A stretch of DNA of 40,543 nt from Rahnella inusitata (GCF_003263515.1 NZ_JYDE01000030.1:1-40543); one strand, 5' to 3'. Counted from the stretch's first letter, positions 1 through 9,021 are shown. Translations and numbers: made by a program. The notes: generated by a model not told the origin, from the sequence alone.

Positions 1-821
1 AACTCTAAAGCTGTGGCCAGTTTTTGTTGACCACTACAAACCAGCATTGAACGCACCGTAACGAGCCGCAATTCCGCACTGAAACAGATTGAGGAACTGA
101 TCCAGCAACTTGATGCGATCTCTACGCTGACCAGCAGTATTGGAGGTAAAACAGCCCGTGACTGGGCGATGCGTCAGGAGTTTCGTTGTGGCTGTTGGCT
201 CATGGAAAATGTGAAAACCGCAATGAGTACGATAACCCGCAATCTTGATCGCAGCATCTGGCGTGACCTGATGCAAAAATCTGGGATGCTGGCACTGATG
301 GACGCTCAGGCGCGTAAGCAGTGGGATAATAATCTTGAAGGTGACGATATTCCTGAGATCAGCGAAGCCAATATTCTCAGTACCTTTGAACAACTGCATA
401 GTAGCAAAGCAGATGTGTTTGAACGTGGCATCATCAACGTGTTCAAAGGATTGAGCTGGGACTACAAATCCAACAACCCGTGTCAGTTCGGCAAAAAGAT
501 CATCGTCAATAGCTTGGTGGATCACAACCGCTGGGGTTTTCGGCTCAACTGGGGATGGCGGCGGGATCAACTGGCTGACCTTGAACGTATGTTGTTTCTG
601 TTAGATGGAAAACCCATTCCGGAAAACCGCAACGATGTGACGGTCAGATTGAGTGAGCACATTAACCAGCAAAGTACCCCGAAAATTTTGACGATGCGTA
701 TTTTTCTATCCGCTATTTTCAGAAGGGAAGTGCGCATATCACGTTTAAGCGCCCAGAGTTGATTGACCGAATGAATGACATTATTGCGAAACACTATCCG
801 GGAATACTCGCTACAAGATAA
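1..821 (+). pseudogene. DUF4942-family gene, frameshifted remnant
   Basis: The translation from about base 46 to 684 resembles the DUF4942 proteins carried near the ends of enterobacterial genomic islands; core segments such as NLDRSIWRDLMQKSGML and VFERGIINVFKGLSWDYK are recalled from that family. The function of DUF4942 is unknown to me. An in-frame TGA at 28-30 interrupts the 5' side, and the upstream peptide seems to continue in another frame, so a frameshift near base 40 is likely. A second break lies in the A-run at 682-685: losing one A moves the natural C-terminus (ending PGILATR, stop TAA 819-821) out of frame. The frame that stays open from ATG 169 therefore ends wrongly at 762. Two lesions argue for a dead gene, though a sequencing error at the homopolymer is possible for the second. 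The gene probably begins left of the window. Confidence 0.7.
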
Positions 822-872
822 GTTAAGTGTCGTATGTTTGCCATGATGAAGAAATGACCAACGGATGATAAC

Positions 873-1289
873 ATGACTACAAAAGCTCGTATTCAGTCAC
901 GACTGAAACGCTCAAAGTGTTATGTTTTCACTCGTGACGATTTCAAAGATCTTGCTGGCTACGACCAAATTGGCAGAGCACTGCATGAACTGGTGAAGGA
1001 AGGACTATTGCTGAAAGTAGGCTATGGCGTCTACACTAAAGCACGAAAAAATATAATTACTGGCATGCTAATGCCTGCTGCTCCTGGTGGTTCCGCAGCG
1101 GTAGTGATAGAGGCATTGGAACTCTTGAAAGTAGATTACTGTCTGGTAGGAGCAACGAGTGCTTATAACAGTGCGAAATCTAAGCAGACCCCCATTTCAC
1201 TTGACGTTAAAGTGTCGTCGCGCTTCAAGAGAAGTTTTTCGGTAGGGAATAGTCAATTAAACGGGCGCTCTAAAAAAGCTATCCAATGA
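873..1289 (+). CDS. AbiEi/DUF6088-type antitoxin-like protein
   Basis: The 138-aa product has an N-terminal winged-helix-like segment (residues 1-55, with the pattern GYDQIGRALHELVKEGLLLKVG), followed by KVGYGVYTKAR and an MPAAPGG loop. This is the pattern of the short DUF6088/AbiEi-like proteins found in enterobacterial islands. Such proteins are related to the antitoxin and transcriptional repressor half of type IV AbiE toxin-antitoxin systems. No AbiEii-type nucleotidyltransferase toxin follows; the next 780 bases hold only attachment-site sequence. The ATG at 873 has GGA eight bases upstream. The length looks normal for the short single-domain relatives. It lies just downstream of the broken DUF4942 gene, a pairing typical of the distal end of integrated islands. 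Family membership is by recall of related sequences; any role in defence is inference. Confidence 0.65.
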   Translation: MTTKARIQSRLKRSKCYVFTRDDFKDLAGYDQIGRALHELVKEGLLLKVGYGVYTKARKNIITGMLMPAAPGGSAAVVIEALELLKVDYCLVGATSAYNSAKSKQTPISLDVKVSSRFKRSFSVGNSQLNGRSKKAIQ

Positions 1290-1383
1290 CGCATTACGGA
1301 AACGAGAGTTTGGTATAATCGGTGCCGAATAGCTTCTGAAACGGCTCAATTGATCTACTCGCTTTTTGTACTGATTTTCGTTT

Positions 1384-1409
1384 GTGGGTACAAGTGCGGG
1401 TATAATCCC
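1384..1409 (+). repeat. Putative integrase arm-type repeat, left side
   Basis: Two heptamers, GTGGGTA (1384-1390) and GCGGGTA (1396-1402), are 12 bases apart and followed by a TCCC. The same arrangement recurs at 1604-1628 on the other side of the tRNA-like core. Short direct repeats flanking an attachment core are what tyrosine recombinases use as arm-type binding sites. The assignment is inference from geometry. Confidence 0.45.
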
Positions 1410-1457
1410 TAATCGTTAAAAATAAATAATATTGAAATCAGTTGGTTGAGTGAATTA

Positions 1458-1479
1458 TTCGAGTCCGGCCTTCGCACCA
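1458..1479 (+). other. Attachment-site core (tRNA 3'-end-like)
   Basis: The 22 bases run from a T-loop-like TTCGAGTCC to CTTCGCACCA and resemble the 3' end of a tRNA, closest to the leuX type (tRNA-Leu CAA) as I recall it. One G is missing from the acceptor strand relative to that tRNA, and no T-stem 5' strand, anticodon arm or 5' half precedes it, so this is not a tRNA gene. P4-type integrases recombine at exactly such tRNA 3' ends. A terminator and an integrase start follow downstream. It is best read as an att core left by integration. Confidence 0.6.
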
Positions 1480-1492
1480 TTAGTATGTAAAT

Positions 1493-1517
1493 AGACCTCA
1501 ACTGAGGTCTTTTTTTA
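1493..1517 (+). terminator. Rho-independent terminator after att core
   Basis: A perfect 7-bp stem AGACCTC/GAGGTCT with the loop AACT is followed by seven T residues. Placed 14 bases after the tRNA-like core, it looks like the terminator of the tRNA gene that originally supplied the attachment site. Confidence 0.75.
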
Positions 1518-1603
1518 TGCCTAAAATCCAGTCCCCGCAAGGCTTTGCCCCGCTTTTCAGTCAACATAAGTCAACCTGATTCAATCTATATCAACTTACT
1601 GAT

Positions 1604-1651
1604 GTGGATACAATTGTGGGTATATCCCGCTTCGATAATGTTTGTACCCAC
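1604..1651 (+). repeat. Putative integrase arm-type repeats, right side
   Basis: GTGGATA (1604-1610) and GTGGGTA (1616-1622) repeat the 12-base spacing seen at 1384-1402. The inverted heptamer TACCCAC follows at 1645-1651, just ahead of the integrase remnant. Together with the left pair, five near-identical heptamers surround the core. Integrase binding is inferred, not shown. Confidence 0.45.
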
Positions 1652-1677
1652 ACAGAACCTTTGAAAGGTTACTCAAC

Positions 1678-1791
1678 ATGGCTCTCAGTGATGTGAAGGT
1701 GCGTACAGCTAAGCCTGAACCTAAAGCATATAAGCTTACCGATGGCGACGGCAGGGGGTTATTAGATTGCGAGGTATCTTTCGGAATATGA
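1678..1791 (+). pseudogene. P4-type integrase, 5' remnant only
   Basis: The start ATG is followed by ALSDVKVRTAKPEPKAYKL and TDGDG, the standard N-terminus (DUF4102, arm-binding domain) of P4-family tyrosine recombinases of about 400 aa. Homology stops after roughly 31 codons, at GLL near base 1770; six unrelated codons then run to TGA 1789-1791. The catalytic domain is gone. The remnant sits 200 bases downstream of the att core and points away from it, the usual layout for an integrase beside its own attL. A deletion has removed the rest of that element, leaving AT-rich sequence and the giant adhesin gene immediately to the right. Confidence 0.8.
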
Positions 1792-2067
1792 TTAAATGTA
1801 TATAAATAGTTATCTGTTTTTATTATTTCCAGCATGCGTCAGATCAACGCCTTTAATATAAAAGCTGAAAAAATCGCTGATTAAGTTCTTATGATTGATT
1901 GTTCAAATTAGTTTTTATTATTTAATTAAGATTTTCTTAATAATGCATTAAGTAGCTAGTTTTTCTTTGTTAATGTATTTTAAGTTGACCCTGCGGAAAT
2001 TATTTTTATTGGATTTATGTTATTTCGCGAGGCTTATTCCACTACATCCCTTTGAGCGAAAGATCTT
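1792..2067 (+). other. AT-rich leader of the adhesin gene
   Basis: This is strongly A/T-rich non-coding DNA between the broken integrase and the adhesin start. No strong sigma-70 box, tRNA or hairpin could be assigned with confidence. Such composition upstream of a large surface adhesin is compatible with silencing by nucleoid proteins such as H-NS, but that is inference. Confidence 0.4.
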
Positions 2068-5000
2068 ATGCGAATTTCCAAATCAATATGCCTGTTGCAA
2101 ATAGGCGTACAGTTCTTTTATTCCTCTTTGTGCGTCTACTCCTTTTCGTTTGAGGCCATAGCAAGCCCCACGTCTGAAAAGCCATCTGCACAACAGAAAG
2201 CGGTGTCGACCGGTGAACCGGCCTCCGCTTCCCCCTCTTCGGACATACAAAAAACAGATGTGGACGCTGATGTTGCTGGTATGGCTGCTCAGGCTGGCGA
2301 CATGCTGCAGAACGATGACCTGAGTAGCACGATTGTCTCCGGAGCTACCGGGAAAGCGGCGCAAAGCGTGGAGGACTGGCTTAATCAGTTCGGTACGGCG
2401 CAGGTGAAAGTATCTACCGATAATAACTTCTCTTTAGAGGAAGCAGAGCTGGATCTTTTGTTACCTTTTTATGATGATAAAACGAATTTATTTTTCACCC
2501 AGCTTGGTTCGCGCCGGGTGGATGACCGTAATATTATTAATACAGGTCTGGGCTACCGCCATTTCTCTGATAAGTGGATGTGGGGGGCGAATACCTTTTA
2601 TGACCGACAGATTTCAGAAAATCATCACCAGCGGCTGGGTATTGGCAGTGAATTAGGCTGGGATTATTTAAAAGTATCTGCCAATGGCTATTTACGTTTG
2701 AGTGAGTGGATGGCCTCTTCACGCTATGAAGATTATGACGAACGCGCGGCAAATGGTTTTGATATTCGCACCGAAGGTTATTTACCGGCCTGGCCGCAAC
2801 TGGGTGCGAGCATTGTTTATGAACAATATTTTGGTAATAACGTCGATCTGTTTAATGACGATGATAACCGTCAGAAAGATCCTTATGCGGTCACTGTCGG
2901 TCTAAATTACACGCCATTCCCTCTGATGACTGCGGGTATGAGCCAGAAGATGGGGAAAGGGGATACCCAGGATATTCAGGTAAATCTGTCCTTTAGCTAC
3001 GCCCCTTCCGTCAGTCTGGATAAACAACTCGATCCTTCACAGGTGGCGGTGCGACGCTCACTGCTCGGAAGCCGTCAGGATTTAGTGAACCGTAATAACA
3101 CCATTGTGCTGGATTATCGCAAGCAGGATCTGATTTCACTGGGTTTGCCGGATAAGATGCAGGGGACAGAAGGCGTCACGTTGCCTGTCCATGCGGTGGT
3201 GAACAGTAAATACGGTCTGGAACATATCGACTGGCAGGCAGCAGAACTGACTCAACACGGTGGGAAAATTACGCAGGATAAAAATTCTGGCCAGTACAGT
3301 ATCACGTTACCGGCGTACCAGTATGGTGGGGAAAATAACCACTATATCGTGAGTGGTAAGGCTTACGATGCGAAAGGTAATGGCTCAAATATCAGTCAGA
3401 TGAACGTCTATGTGACGGGTTATGATGCTTCCGTCTGGCAGGCTTCCACGACGGCAACGCCAACCACGCTCATTGCCGATGGCACCAGCACTTCGGTGGT
3501 CACGGTCAGGATTGCGGCGAATGGCCAGCAACCTGTCACGGGCGTCGCTAACCAACTGAGTGCAACCCTCAAACTCACCCCTTCAGCCACATCGGGCAGT
3601 GCACAGACCACCACCGCACCGGTCCAGAACGCCAAGATTTCAGGCTTTACCGAAAACGCTCCGGGCGTCTATACCAGCACCTTTACCAGCGGTAATGTGG
3701 CGGGAACCGCAGATGTTACCCCTGTCGCGAATGGCACCACGCAGCTGCCCGCCGCGCGTATTGTGCTGCAAAATGCAGACACCACACCGGTGCTCAGCAC
3801 GCTGAGTGCTTCGAAAACCAGCGCACTGGCGAATGGCGTCGATGCCGTACAACTCACGGCAAAAGTGTTAACACCGGAAGGATTACCTGCTAAAGGCGTC
3901 AAGGTATCCTGGAGTGCAGACAATGCCAGTGCTCAGCTCTCATCGGCTCAAAGCGTCAGTGATGATAACGGGCTGGCCACTCTCAGTGTCAGCAGCATGA
4001 GCGTACTGAACACCACGGTTTCGGCACATCTCGAACAGGGCGAGTCACTAAAAAGTGATGTGCTGAGTTTTGGTGCTGACACGGCAACTGCGCAGGTCAT
4101 GAGTCTCGGCGCAGACAAAATACAGGCGACTGCGAATAACACCGATAAAGTGACGCTGGTCGCGAATGTCGTCAATGCGCAAAACCAGCCGCTGACGGGG
4201 GCAAAAGTTGACTGGATGGTCGAACAAGGTTCGGCGACGTTAAGCGCAGAACAAAGTACGACAGACGAGAAGGGCAACGCCCAGTTGACGATGACATCAG
4301 GCGTTGCGGGTGACGTCGTGGTCTCTGCACGTTCCGGTACGACGGAGGCTAAAAAAACGGAGGCGATAAACTTTGCCGCTGACAATGCCAGCATGGCTAT
4401 CACCAGTCTGACGACGGATAAGGCCCAGGCCCTGGCGAATGGCACCGATGCTATTACTTATCGGGTTACGGTCACCGATGCGAATGGTAATAAAGTTCAA
4501 GGTGCTCCGGTGAGCTGGAGCAGTGACGTCACGACGGCGAAACTGTCGGCCAGCAACGTCACCACGGATGCGCAGGGGGAGGCGAGTATTCAGGTCACCA
4601 CGACGACCGCGAGCAATGTGATTGTCTCCGCTAAGTTAGCGGTAGGCTCTGCCAGCCCGGCACCTTCTGTCACCTTTACCGCAGATGCCAGCACGACGCA
4701 GCTTAGCGCCGTGACGGCAGACAAAACCCAGGCTCTGGCGAACGGCGCCGATCTGATTACGTTGAGCACCAAAGTGACCGACGCTCAGGGGAATATCTTA
4801 GCCAATACGGACGTGAACTGGAGCACGAACCCGGCAACCGGCACGCTGTCAGGCAGCAGTACCAAAACCAACGTGCAGGGTATTGCTACGGTGACGCTGG
4901 CCTCCAACAATGTCAGCGATTACGTCGTGACGGCTTCGGCAAACGGTGTGAGCGCGGAGTCCTCTTCTCTGGTCTTTGCCGCAGATGCCGCCACAGCGAA

Positions 5001-8000
5001 AATTTCTACGCTGACGGCGGATAAAACGACGGGAGTCGTGGCAGGTAAAGATAAGGTGACGCTCACCGCGATCGTCGTGGATGCGAATAACCATCCGGTG
5101 CAAGGGGCCACCGTCAACTGGAGCAGTGATAACAGCACAGGCCAGTTCACGTCGGCCTCCAGTGTCACGAATGCTGAGGGTGTGGCGACGACGCAGTTCA
5201 GTGGAACTCAGGTGCAAACCACGACGATTACTGCCGCCATGTCAGGCAGCAGCAAAACGCAGTCGATTGACCTTATTGCTGACGCCGCTACGGCAACGGT
5301 AAGCAACGTGGTTGCGAGTAAATCGCAGGCGCTGGCCAACGGCGCCGACACAGTGACCTGGACGGCAACGGTGAAAGATGCCAACCAGAACCCGCTCAAT
5401 AATATGGCGGTCAACTGGAGCAGCGATAATGCCAGCCTGAAATTATCAGGCAGCAGCTCGCAGACCAACTCAGGCGGTGTGGCTACTATCACGGCAACCT
5501 CGGTGAAAACCGCCGATGCCATCATGACGGCAGCACTCACCACACCGGCAGGCAGCGCCAGTGCCAGCAAAGTGAGTTATATCGCAGATGCCAGCACGAC
5601 GCAGCTTAGCGCCGTGACGGCAGACAAAACCCAGGCGCTGGCGAACGGTACCGATCTGATTACGTTGAGCACCAAAGTGACCGACGCTCAGGGGAATATC
5701 TTAGCCAATACGGACGTGAACTGGAGTACGAACCCGGCAACCGGCACGCTGTCAGGCAGCAGTACGAAAACCAACGCGCAGGGTATTGCCACGGTGACGC
5801 TGTCCTCCACCAGCGTCAGCGATTACGTCGTGACGGCTTCGACAAACGGTGTGAGCGCGAAGTCCTCTTCTCTGGTCTTTGCCGCAGATGCCGCGACAGC
5901 GAAGATTTCAACGCTGACGGCGGATAAAACGACGGGAGTCGTGGCAGGGAAAGATATTGTCACGTTGACCGCAACGTTACTGGATGCGAATAACCATCCG
6001 GTGCAAGGGGCCACCGTCAACTGGAGCAGTGATAACAGCACAGGCCAGTTCACTCCGGCTTCCAGTGTCACGAATGCTGAGGGGGTCGCTACTGCTAAGT
6101 TCAGCGAAACGAAAGCCGATCCGACGCTGATTACCGCAACCTCCGTCGGTGGGAGTAAAACACTGTCGATTGACGTTATTGCTAACGCCGCCACGGCAAC
6201 GGTAAGCAACGTGGTTGCGAGTAAATCGCAGGCGCTGGCCAACGGTGCCGACACAGTGACCTGGACGGCAACGGTGAAAGATGCCAACCAGAACCCGGTC
6301 AATAATATGGCGGTCAAGTGGAGCAGCGATAATGCCAGCCTGACGTTATCAGGCAGCAGCTCGCAGACCAATACAGGCGGTGTGGCGACTATCACGGCAA
6401 CCTCGGTGAAAACCGCCGATGCCATCATGACGGCAGCACTCACCACACCGGCAGGCAGCGCCAGTGCGAGCAAAGTGAGTTATATCGCGGATGCCAGCAC
6501 GACGCAGCTTAGCGCCGTGACGGCAGACAAAACCCAGGCCCTGGCGAACGGTACCGATCTGATTACGTTGAGCACCAAAGTGACCGACGCTCAGGGGAAT
6601 ATCTTAGCCAATACGGACGTGAACTGGAGCACGAACCCGGCAACCGGCACGCTGTCAGGCAGCAGTACGAAAACCAACGAGCAGGGTATTGCCACGGTGA
6701 CGCTGTCCTCCACCAATGTCAGCGATTACGTCGTGACGGCTTCGACAAACGGTGTGAGCGCGAAGTCCTCTTCTCTGGTCTTTGCCGCAGATGCCGCGAC
6801 AGCGAAGATTTCTACGCTGACGGCGGATAAAACGACGGGAGTCGTGGCAGGTAAAGATACGGTGACGCTCACCGCGATCGTCGTGGATGCCGGTGATCAT
6901 CCGGTACCGAATATGATGGTCACCTGGAGCAGCGATAACAATGACGGTACTTTCACTATGGTGTCTGGTTCGACAGATGCTGAGGGTGTGGCGACGGCTC
7001 AGTTCATTGCGACTAAGGTGCAGACGACAATCATTACGGTCAGGGCGGGCGATGACAGCAAAACACTGTCGATTGACCTTATTGCTGACGCCGCTACGGC
7101 AACGGTAAGCAACGTGGTTGCGAGTAAATCGCAGGCGCTGGCCAACGGCGCCGACACAGTGACCTGGACGGCAACGGTGAAAGATGCCAATCAGAACCCG
7201 GTCAATAATATGGCGGTCAACTGGAGCAGCGATAATGCCAGCCTGAAATTATCAGGCAGCAGCTCGCAGACCAACTCAGGCGGTGTGGCTACTATCACGG
7301 CAACCTCGGTGAAAACCGCCGATGCCATCATGACGGCAGCACTCACCACACCGGCAGGCAGCGCCAGTGCCAGCAAAGTGAGTTATATCGCGGATGCCAG
7401 CACGACGCAGCTTAGCGCCGTGACGGCAGACAAAACCCAGGCGCTGGCGAACGGTACCGACCTGATTACGTTGAGCACCAAAGTGACCGACGCTCAGGGG
7501 AATATCTTAGCCAATACGGACGTGAACTGGAGTACGAACCCGGCAACCGGCACGCTGTCAGGCAGCAGTACGAAAACCAACGCGCAGGGTATTGCCACGG
7601 TGACGCTGTCCTCCACCAGCGTCAGCGATTACATCGTGACGGCTTCGACAAACGGTGTGAGCGCGAAGTCCTCTTCTCTGGTCTTTGCCGCAGATGCCGC
7701 GACAGCGAAGATTTCAACGCTGACGGCGGATAAAACGACGGGAGTCGTGGCAGGGAAAGATATTGTCACGTTGACCGCAACGTTACTGGATGCGAATAAC
7801 CATCCGGTGCAAGGGGCCACCGTCAACTGGAGCAGCGATAATGCCAGCGGCATTATCACGCCGGTGTCTGGAGTGACCAATGCCAGCGGGGTAGTCAGTG
7901 CAACTCTGACCTCAACACTTGCACAAAGTACAGTGGTGACAGCCAGTGCAGGAAGTAGCCAGAAAACGCTGCCGGTTGAGTTTATTGCTGATGCCAGCAG

Positions 8001-9006
8001 CGCTAAGGTGACGATTGTTGCAGATAAAACACAGGTTGTGGCGAACGGGACGGATGCGGTGACCTGGAGCGCAACGGTTCTGGATGCCAATAATAACCCG
8101 GTGAATGGCGCTAGCGTAGACTGGAGCCGTGATAATGCGAATGTGACGCTGGCGGGCAGCACCAGCCAGACACAGGCAAACGGCAAGGCCACCATGACCG
8201 GCACCTCGTTAAAAACGGGTACCGCTATTGCGACGGCCACCCTGACGGAGCAACAAAGTAGCGCGCAAGCCACGGCGGTGACGTACATTGCTGATGTGAG
8301 CACGGCGAAATTAAATCTGACGGTCGACCGCCCAAGTGTTTCTGCGGATGGTCAGGATTTTGCGACCTATAAAGCGACAGCGATGGATGCCAATGACAAC
8401 CCGATCACCAATACCACGGTTAACTGGGCTACCACGTTGAATAAGTTAACAGCGAGCAGCAGTGTGACCGACAGCAGCGGCGTGGCGACGGTGGGTATTT
8501 CGGGGACCGCGGAGGGTAATGCAACGGTCACGGTGAGCCTTGGGGATGCCAGTCAAACTAACAGCGATGTGACCTTTGTCACAAAGTTTAATGTAGACTG
8601 GGTGATTGCCGGGTACTCAGGAAAATACTCTACTGACTATGTCAAGGGTCATCCTAACCTGGGGTTCATTGCCAACGCACCGACAACCGGTCCGACTTCT
8701 ATTCTTCCGGATGGCGATGATGGAGTGTCCACTTTGACCATACCAATGACCGATGAAAAAGGAAACGAGGTGACGGTTACTTTTGGCGGACAGCGTGAGA
8801 CAGTGTGCACTAAGGAAATATTTAACGCATCAAATTTATGTCGCAACTCGGATGATACTAGAGCTGATTTATCTTTTACAGTGGCCGATAACAAAGATTT
8901 GCCTGCTGGGGTATACCACGGGACGATCCACTTTTCTGCCAGGACATTTGATAGTAGCGTGGACACCTCTAAATATGAGGTTAATGTTCTCCTGACGGTG
9001 AAATAA
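2068..9006 (+). CDS. Giant inverse autotransporter adhesin (intimin/invasin family)
   Basis: The 2312-aa outer-membrane adhesin has a signal peptide at residues 1 to about 33 (cleavage near AIAS) and a low-complexity linker at 34-95. The inverse-autotransporter beta barrel spans about 100-350, with family signatures SRRVDDRNIINTGLGYRHF and WMWGANTFYDRQ, and ends in the conserved SLLGSRQDLVNRNNT segment. About 17 Big_1 Ig-like domains of ~100 aa follow (roughly 455-2170), then a non-Ig C-terminal region of about 140 residues. In this family the N-terminal barrel anchors the protein and threads the Ig stalk outwards, so the C-terminus is the exposed tip. No LysM module is visible between signal and barrel. 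Domains 4-14 are built from a nearly identical 3-domain block (see repeat entry). The frame is open throughout, so it appears intact. The ligand is unknown; the tip does not look like the C-type lectin of intimin. Confidence 0.95.
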   Translation: MRISKSICLLQIGVQFFYSSLCVYSFSFEAIASPTSEKPSAQQKAVSTGEPASASPSSDIQKTDVDADVAGMAAQAGDMLQNDDLSSTIVSGATGKAAQSVEDWLNQFGTAQVKVSTDNNFSLEEAELDLLLPFYDDKTNLFFTQLGSRRVDDRNIINTGLGYRHFSDKWMWGANTFYDRQISENHHQRLGIGSELGWDYLKVSANGYLRLSEWMASSRYEDYDERAANGFDIRTEGYLPAWPQLGASIVYEQYFGNNVDLFNDDDNRQKDPYAVTVGLNYTPFPLMTAGMSQKMGKGDTQDIQVNLSFSYAPSVSLDKQLDPSQVAVRRSLLGSRQDLVNRNNTIVLDYRKQDLISLGLPDKMQGTEGVTLPVHAVVNSKYGLEHIDWQAAELTQHGGKITQDKNSGQYSITLPAYQYGGENNHYIVSGKAYDAKGNGSNISQMNVYVTGYDASVWQASTTATPTTLIADGTSTSVVTVRIAANGQQPVTGVANQLSATLKLTPSATSGSAQTTTAPVQNAKISGFTENAPGVYTSTFTSGNVAGTADVTPVANGTTQLPAARIVLQNADTTPVLSTLSASKTSALANGVDAVQLTAKVLTPEGLPAKGVKVSWSADNASAQLSSAQSVSDDNGLATLSVSSMSVLNTTVSAHLEQGESLKSDVLSFGADTATAQVMSLGADKIQATANNTDKVTLVANVVNAQNQPLTGAKVDWMVEQGSATLSAEQSTTDEKGNAQLTMTSGVAGDVVVSARSGTTEAKKTEAINFAADNASMAITSLTTDKAQALANGTDAITYRVTVTDANGNKVQGAPVSWSSDVTTAKLSASNVTTDAQGEASIQVTTTTASNVIVSAKLAVGSASPAPSVTFTADASTTQLSAVTADKTQALANGADLITLSTKVTDAQGNILANTDVNWSTNPATGTLSGSSTKTNVQGIATVTLASNNVSDYVVTASANGVSAESSSLVFAADAATAKISTLTADKTTGVVAGKDKVTLTAIVVDANNHPVQGATVNWSSDNSTGQFTSASSVTNAEGVATTQFSGTQVQTTTITAAMSGSSKTQSIDLIADAATATVSNVVASKSQALANGADTVTWTATVKDANQNPLNNMAVNWSSDNASLKLSGSSSQTNSGGVATITATSVKTADAIMTAALTTPAGSASASKVSYIADASTTQLSAVTADKTQALANGTDLITLSTKVTDAQGNILANTDVNWSTNPATGTLSGSSTKTNAQGIATVTLSSTSVSDYVVTASTNGVSAKSSSLVFAADAATAKISTLTADKTTGVVAGKDIVTLTATLLDANNHPVQGATVNWSSDNSTGQFTPASSVTNAEGVATAKFSETKADPTLITATSVGGSKTLSIDVIANAATATVSNVVASKSQALANGADTVTWTATVKDANQNPVNNMAVKWSSDNASLTLSGSSSQTNTGGVATITATSVKTADAIMTAALTTPAGSASASKVSYIADASTTQLSAVTADKTQALANGTDLITLSTKVTDAQGNILANTDVNWSTNPATGTLSGSSTKTNEQGIATVTLSSTNVSDYVVTASTNGVSAKSSSLVFAADAATAKISTLTADKTTGVVAGKDTVTLTAIVVDAGDHPVPNMMVTWSSDNNDGTFTMVSGSTDAEGVATAQFIATKVQTTIITVRAGDDSKTLSIDLIADAATATVSNVVASKSQALANGADTVTWTATVKDANQNPVNNMAVNWSSDNASLKLSGSSSQTNSGGVATITATSVKTADAIMTAALTTPAGSASASKVSYIADASTTQLSAVTADKTQALANGTDLITLSTKVTDAQGNILANTDVNWSTNPATGTLSGSSTKTNAQGIATVTLSSTSVSDYIVTASTNGVSAKSSSLVFAADAATAKISTLTADKTTGVVAGKDIVTLTATLLDANNHPVQGATVNWSSDNASGIITPVSGVTNASGVVSATLTSTLAQSTVVTASAGSSQKTLPVEFIADASSAKVTIVADKTQVVANGTDAVTWSATVLDANNNPVNGASVDWSRDNANVTLAGSTSQTQANGKATMTGTSLKTGTAIATATLTEQQSSAQATAVTYIADVSTAKLNLTVDRPSVSADGQDFATYKATAMDANDNPITNTTVNWATTLNKLTASSSVTDSSGVATVGISGTAEGNATVTVSLGDASQTNSDVTFVTKFNVDWVIAGYSGKYSTDYVKGHPNLGFIANAPTTGPTSILPDGDDGVSTLTIPMTDEKGNEVTVTFGGQRETVCTKEIFNASNLCRNSDDTRADLSFTVADNKDLPAGVYHGTIHFSARTFDSSVDTSKYEVNVLLTVK
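4681..7850 (+). repeat. 903-bp tandem higher-order repeat inside the adhesin
   Basis: Units start with a GCAGATGCC/GCGGATGCC codon set at 4681, 5584, 6487 and 7390, exactly 903 bp (301 aa, three Ig-like domains of 100, 100 and 101 aa) apart. Three copies are complete; the fourth matches through its first domain and into the second, then diverges near 7830-7850. Copies are almost identical in their first and third domains and most different in the middle of the second. The period is a multiple of three, so copy number can change without breaking the frame. Confidence 0.9.
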
Positions 9007-9021
9007 GTAGTAATGCCTGAG

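Noticed and set aside
1458..1479. Origin of the att core from the tRNA-Leu(CAG) at the right end of the window
   Set aside because: Only the last ten bases (CTTCGCACCA) agree; the T-arm portions differ, and the core fits the leuX-type 3' end better.
4681..7850. Regular repeats considered as CRISPR or satellite DNA
   Set aside because: The repeats are coding, in frame, 903 bp long and contiguous, with no short repeat-spacer structure.
3420..8303. Several long minus-strand open frames opposite the adhesin
   Set aside because: They repeat with the same period as the sense-strand Ig domains, have valine/alanine-rich compositions typical of antisense frames, and lack ribosome sites.
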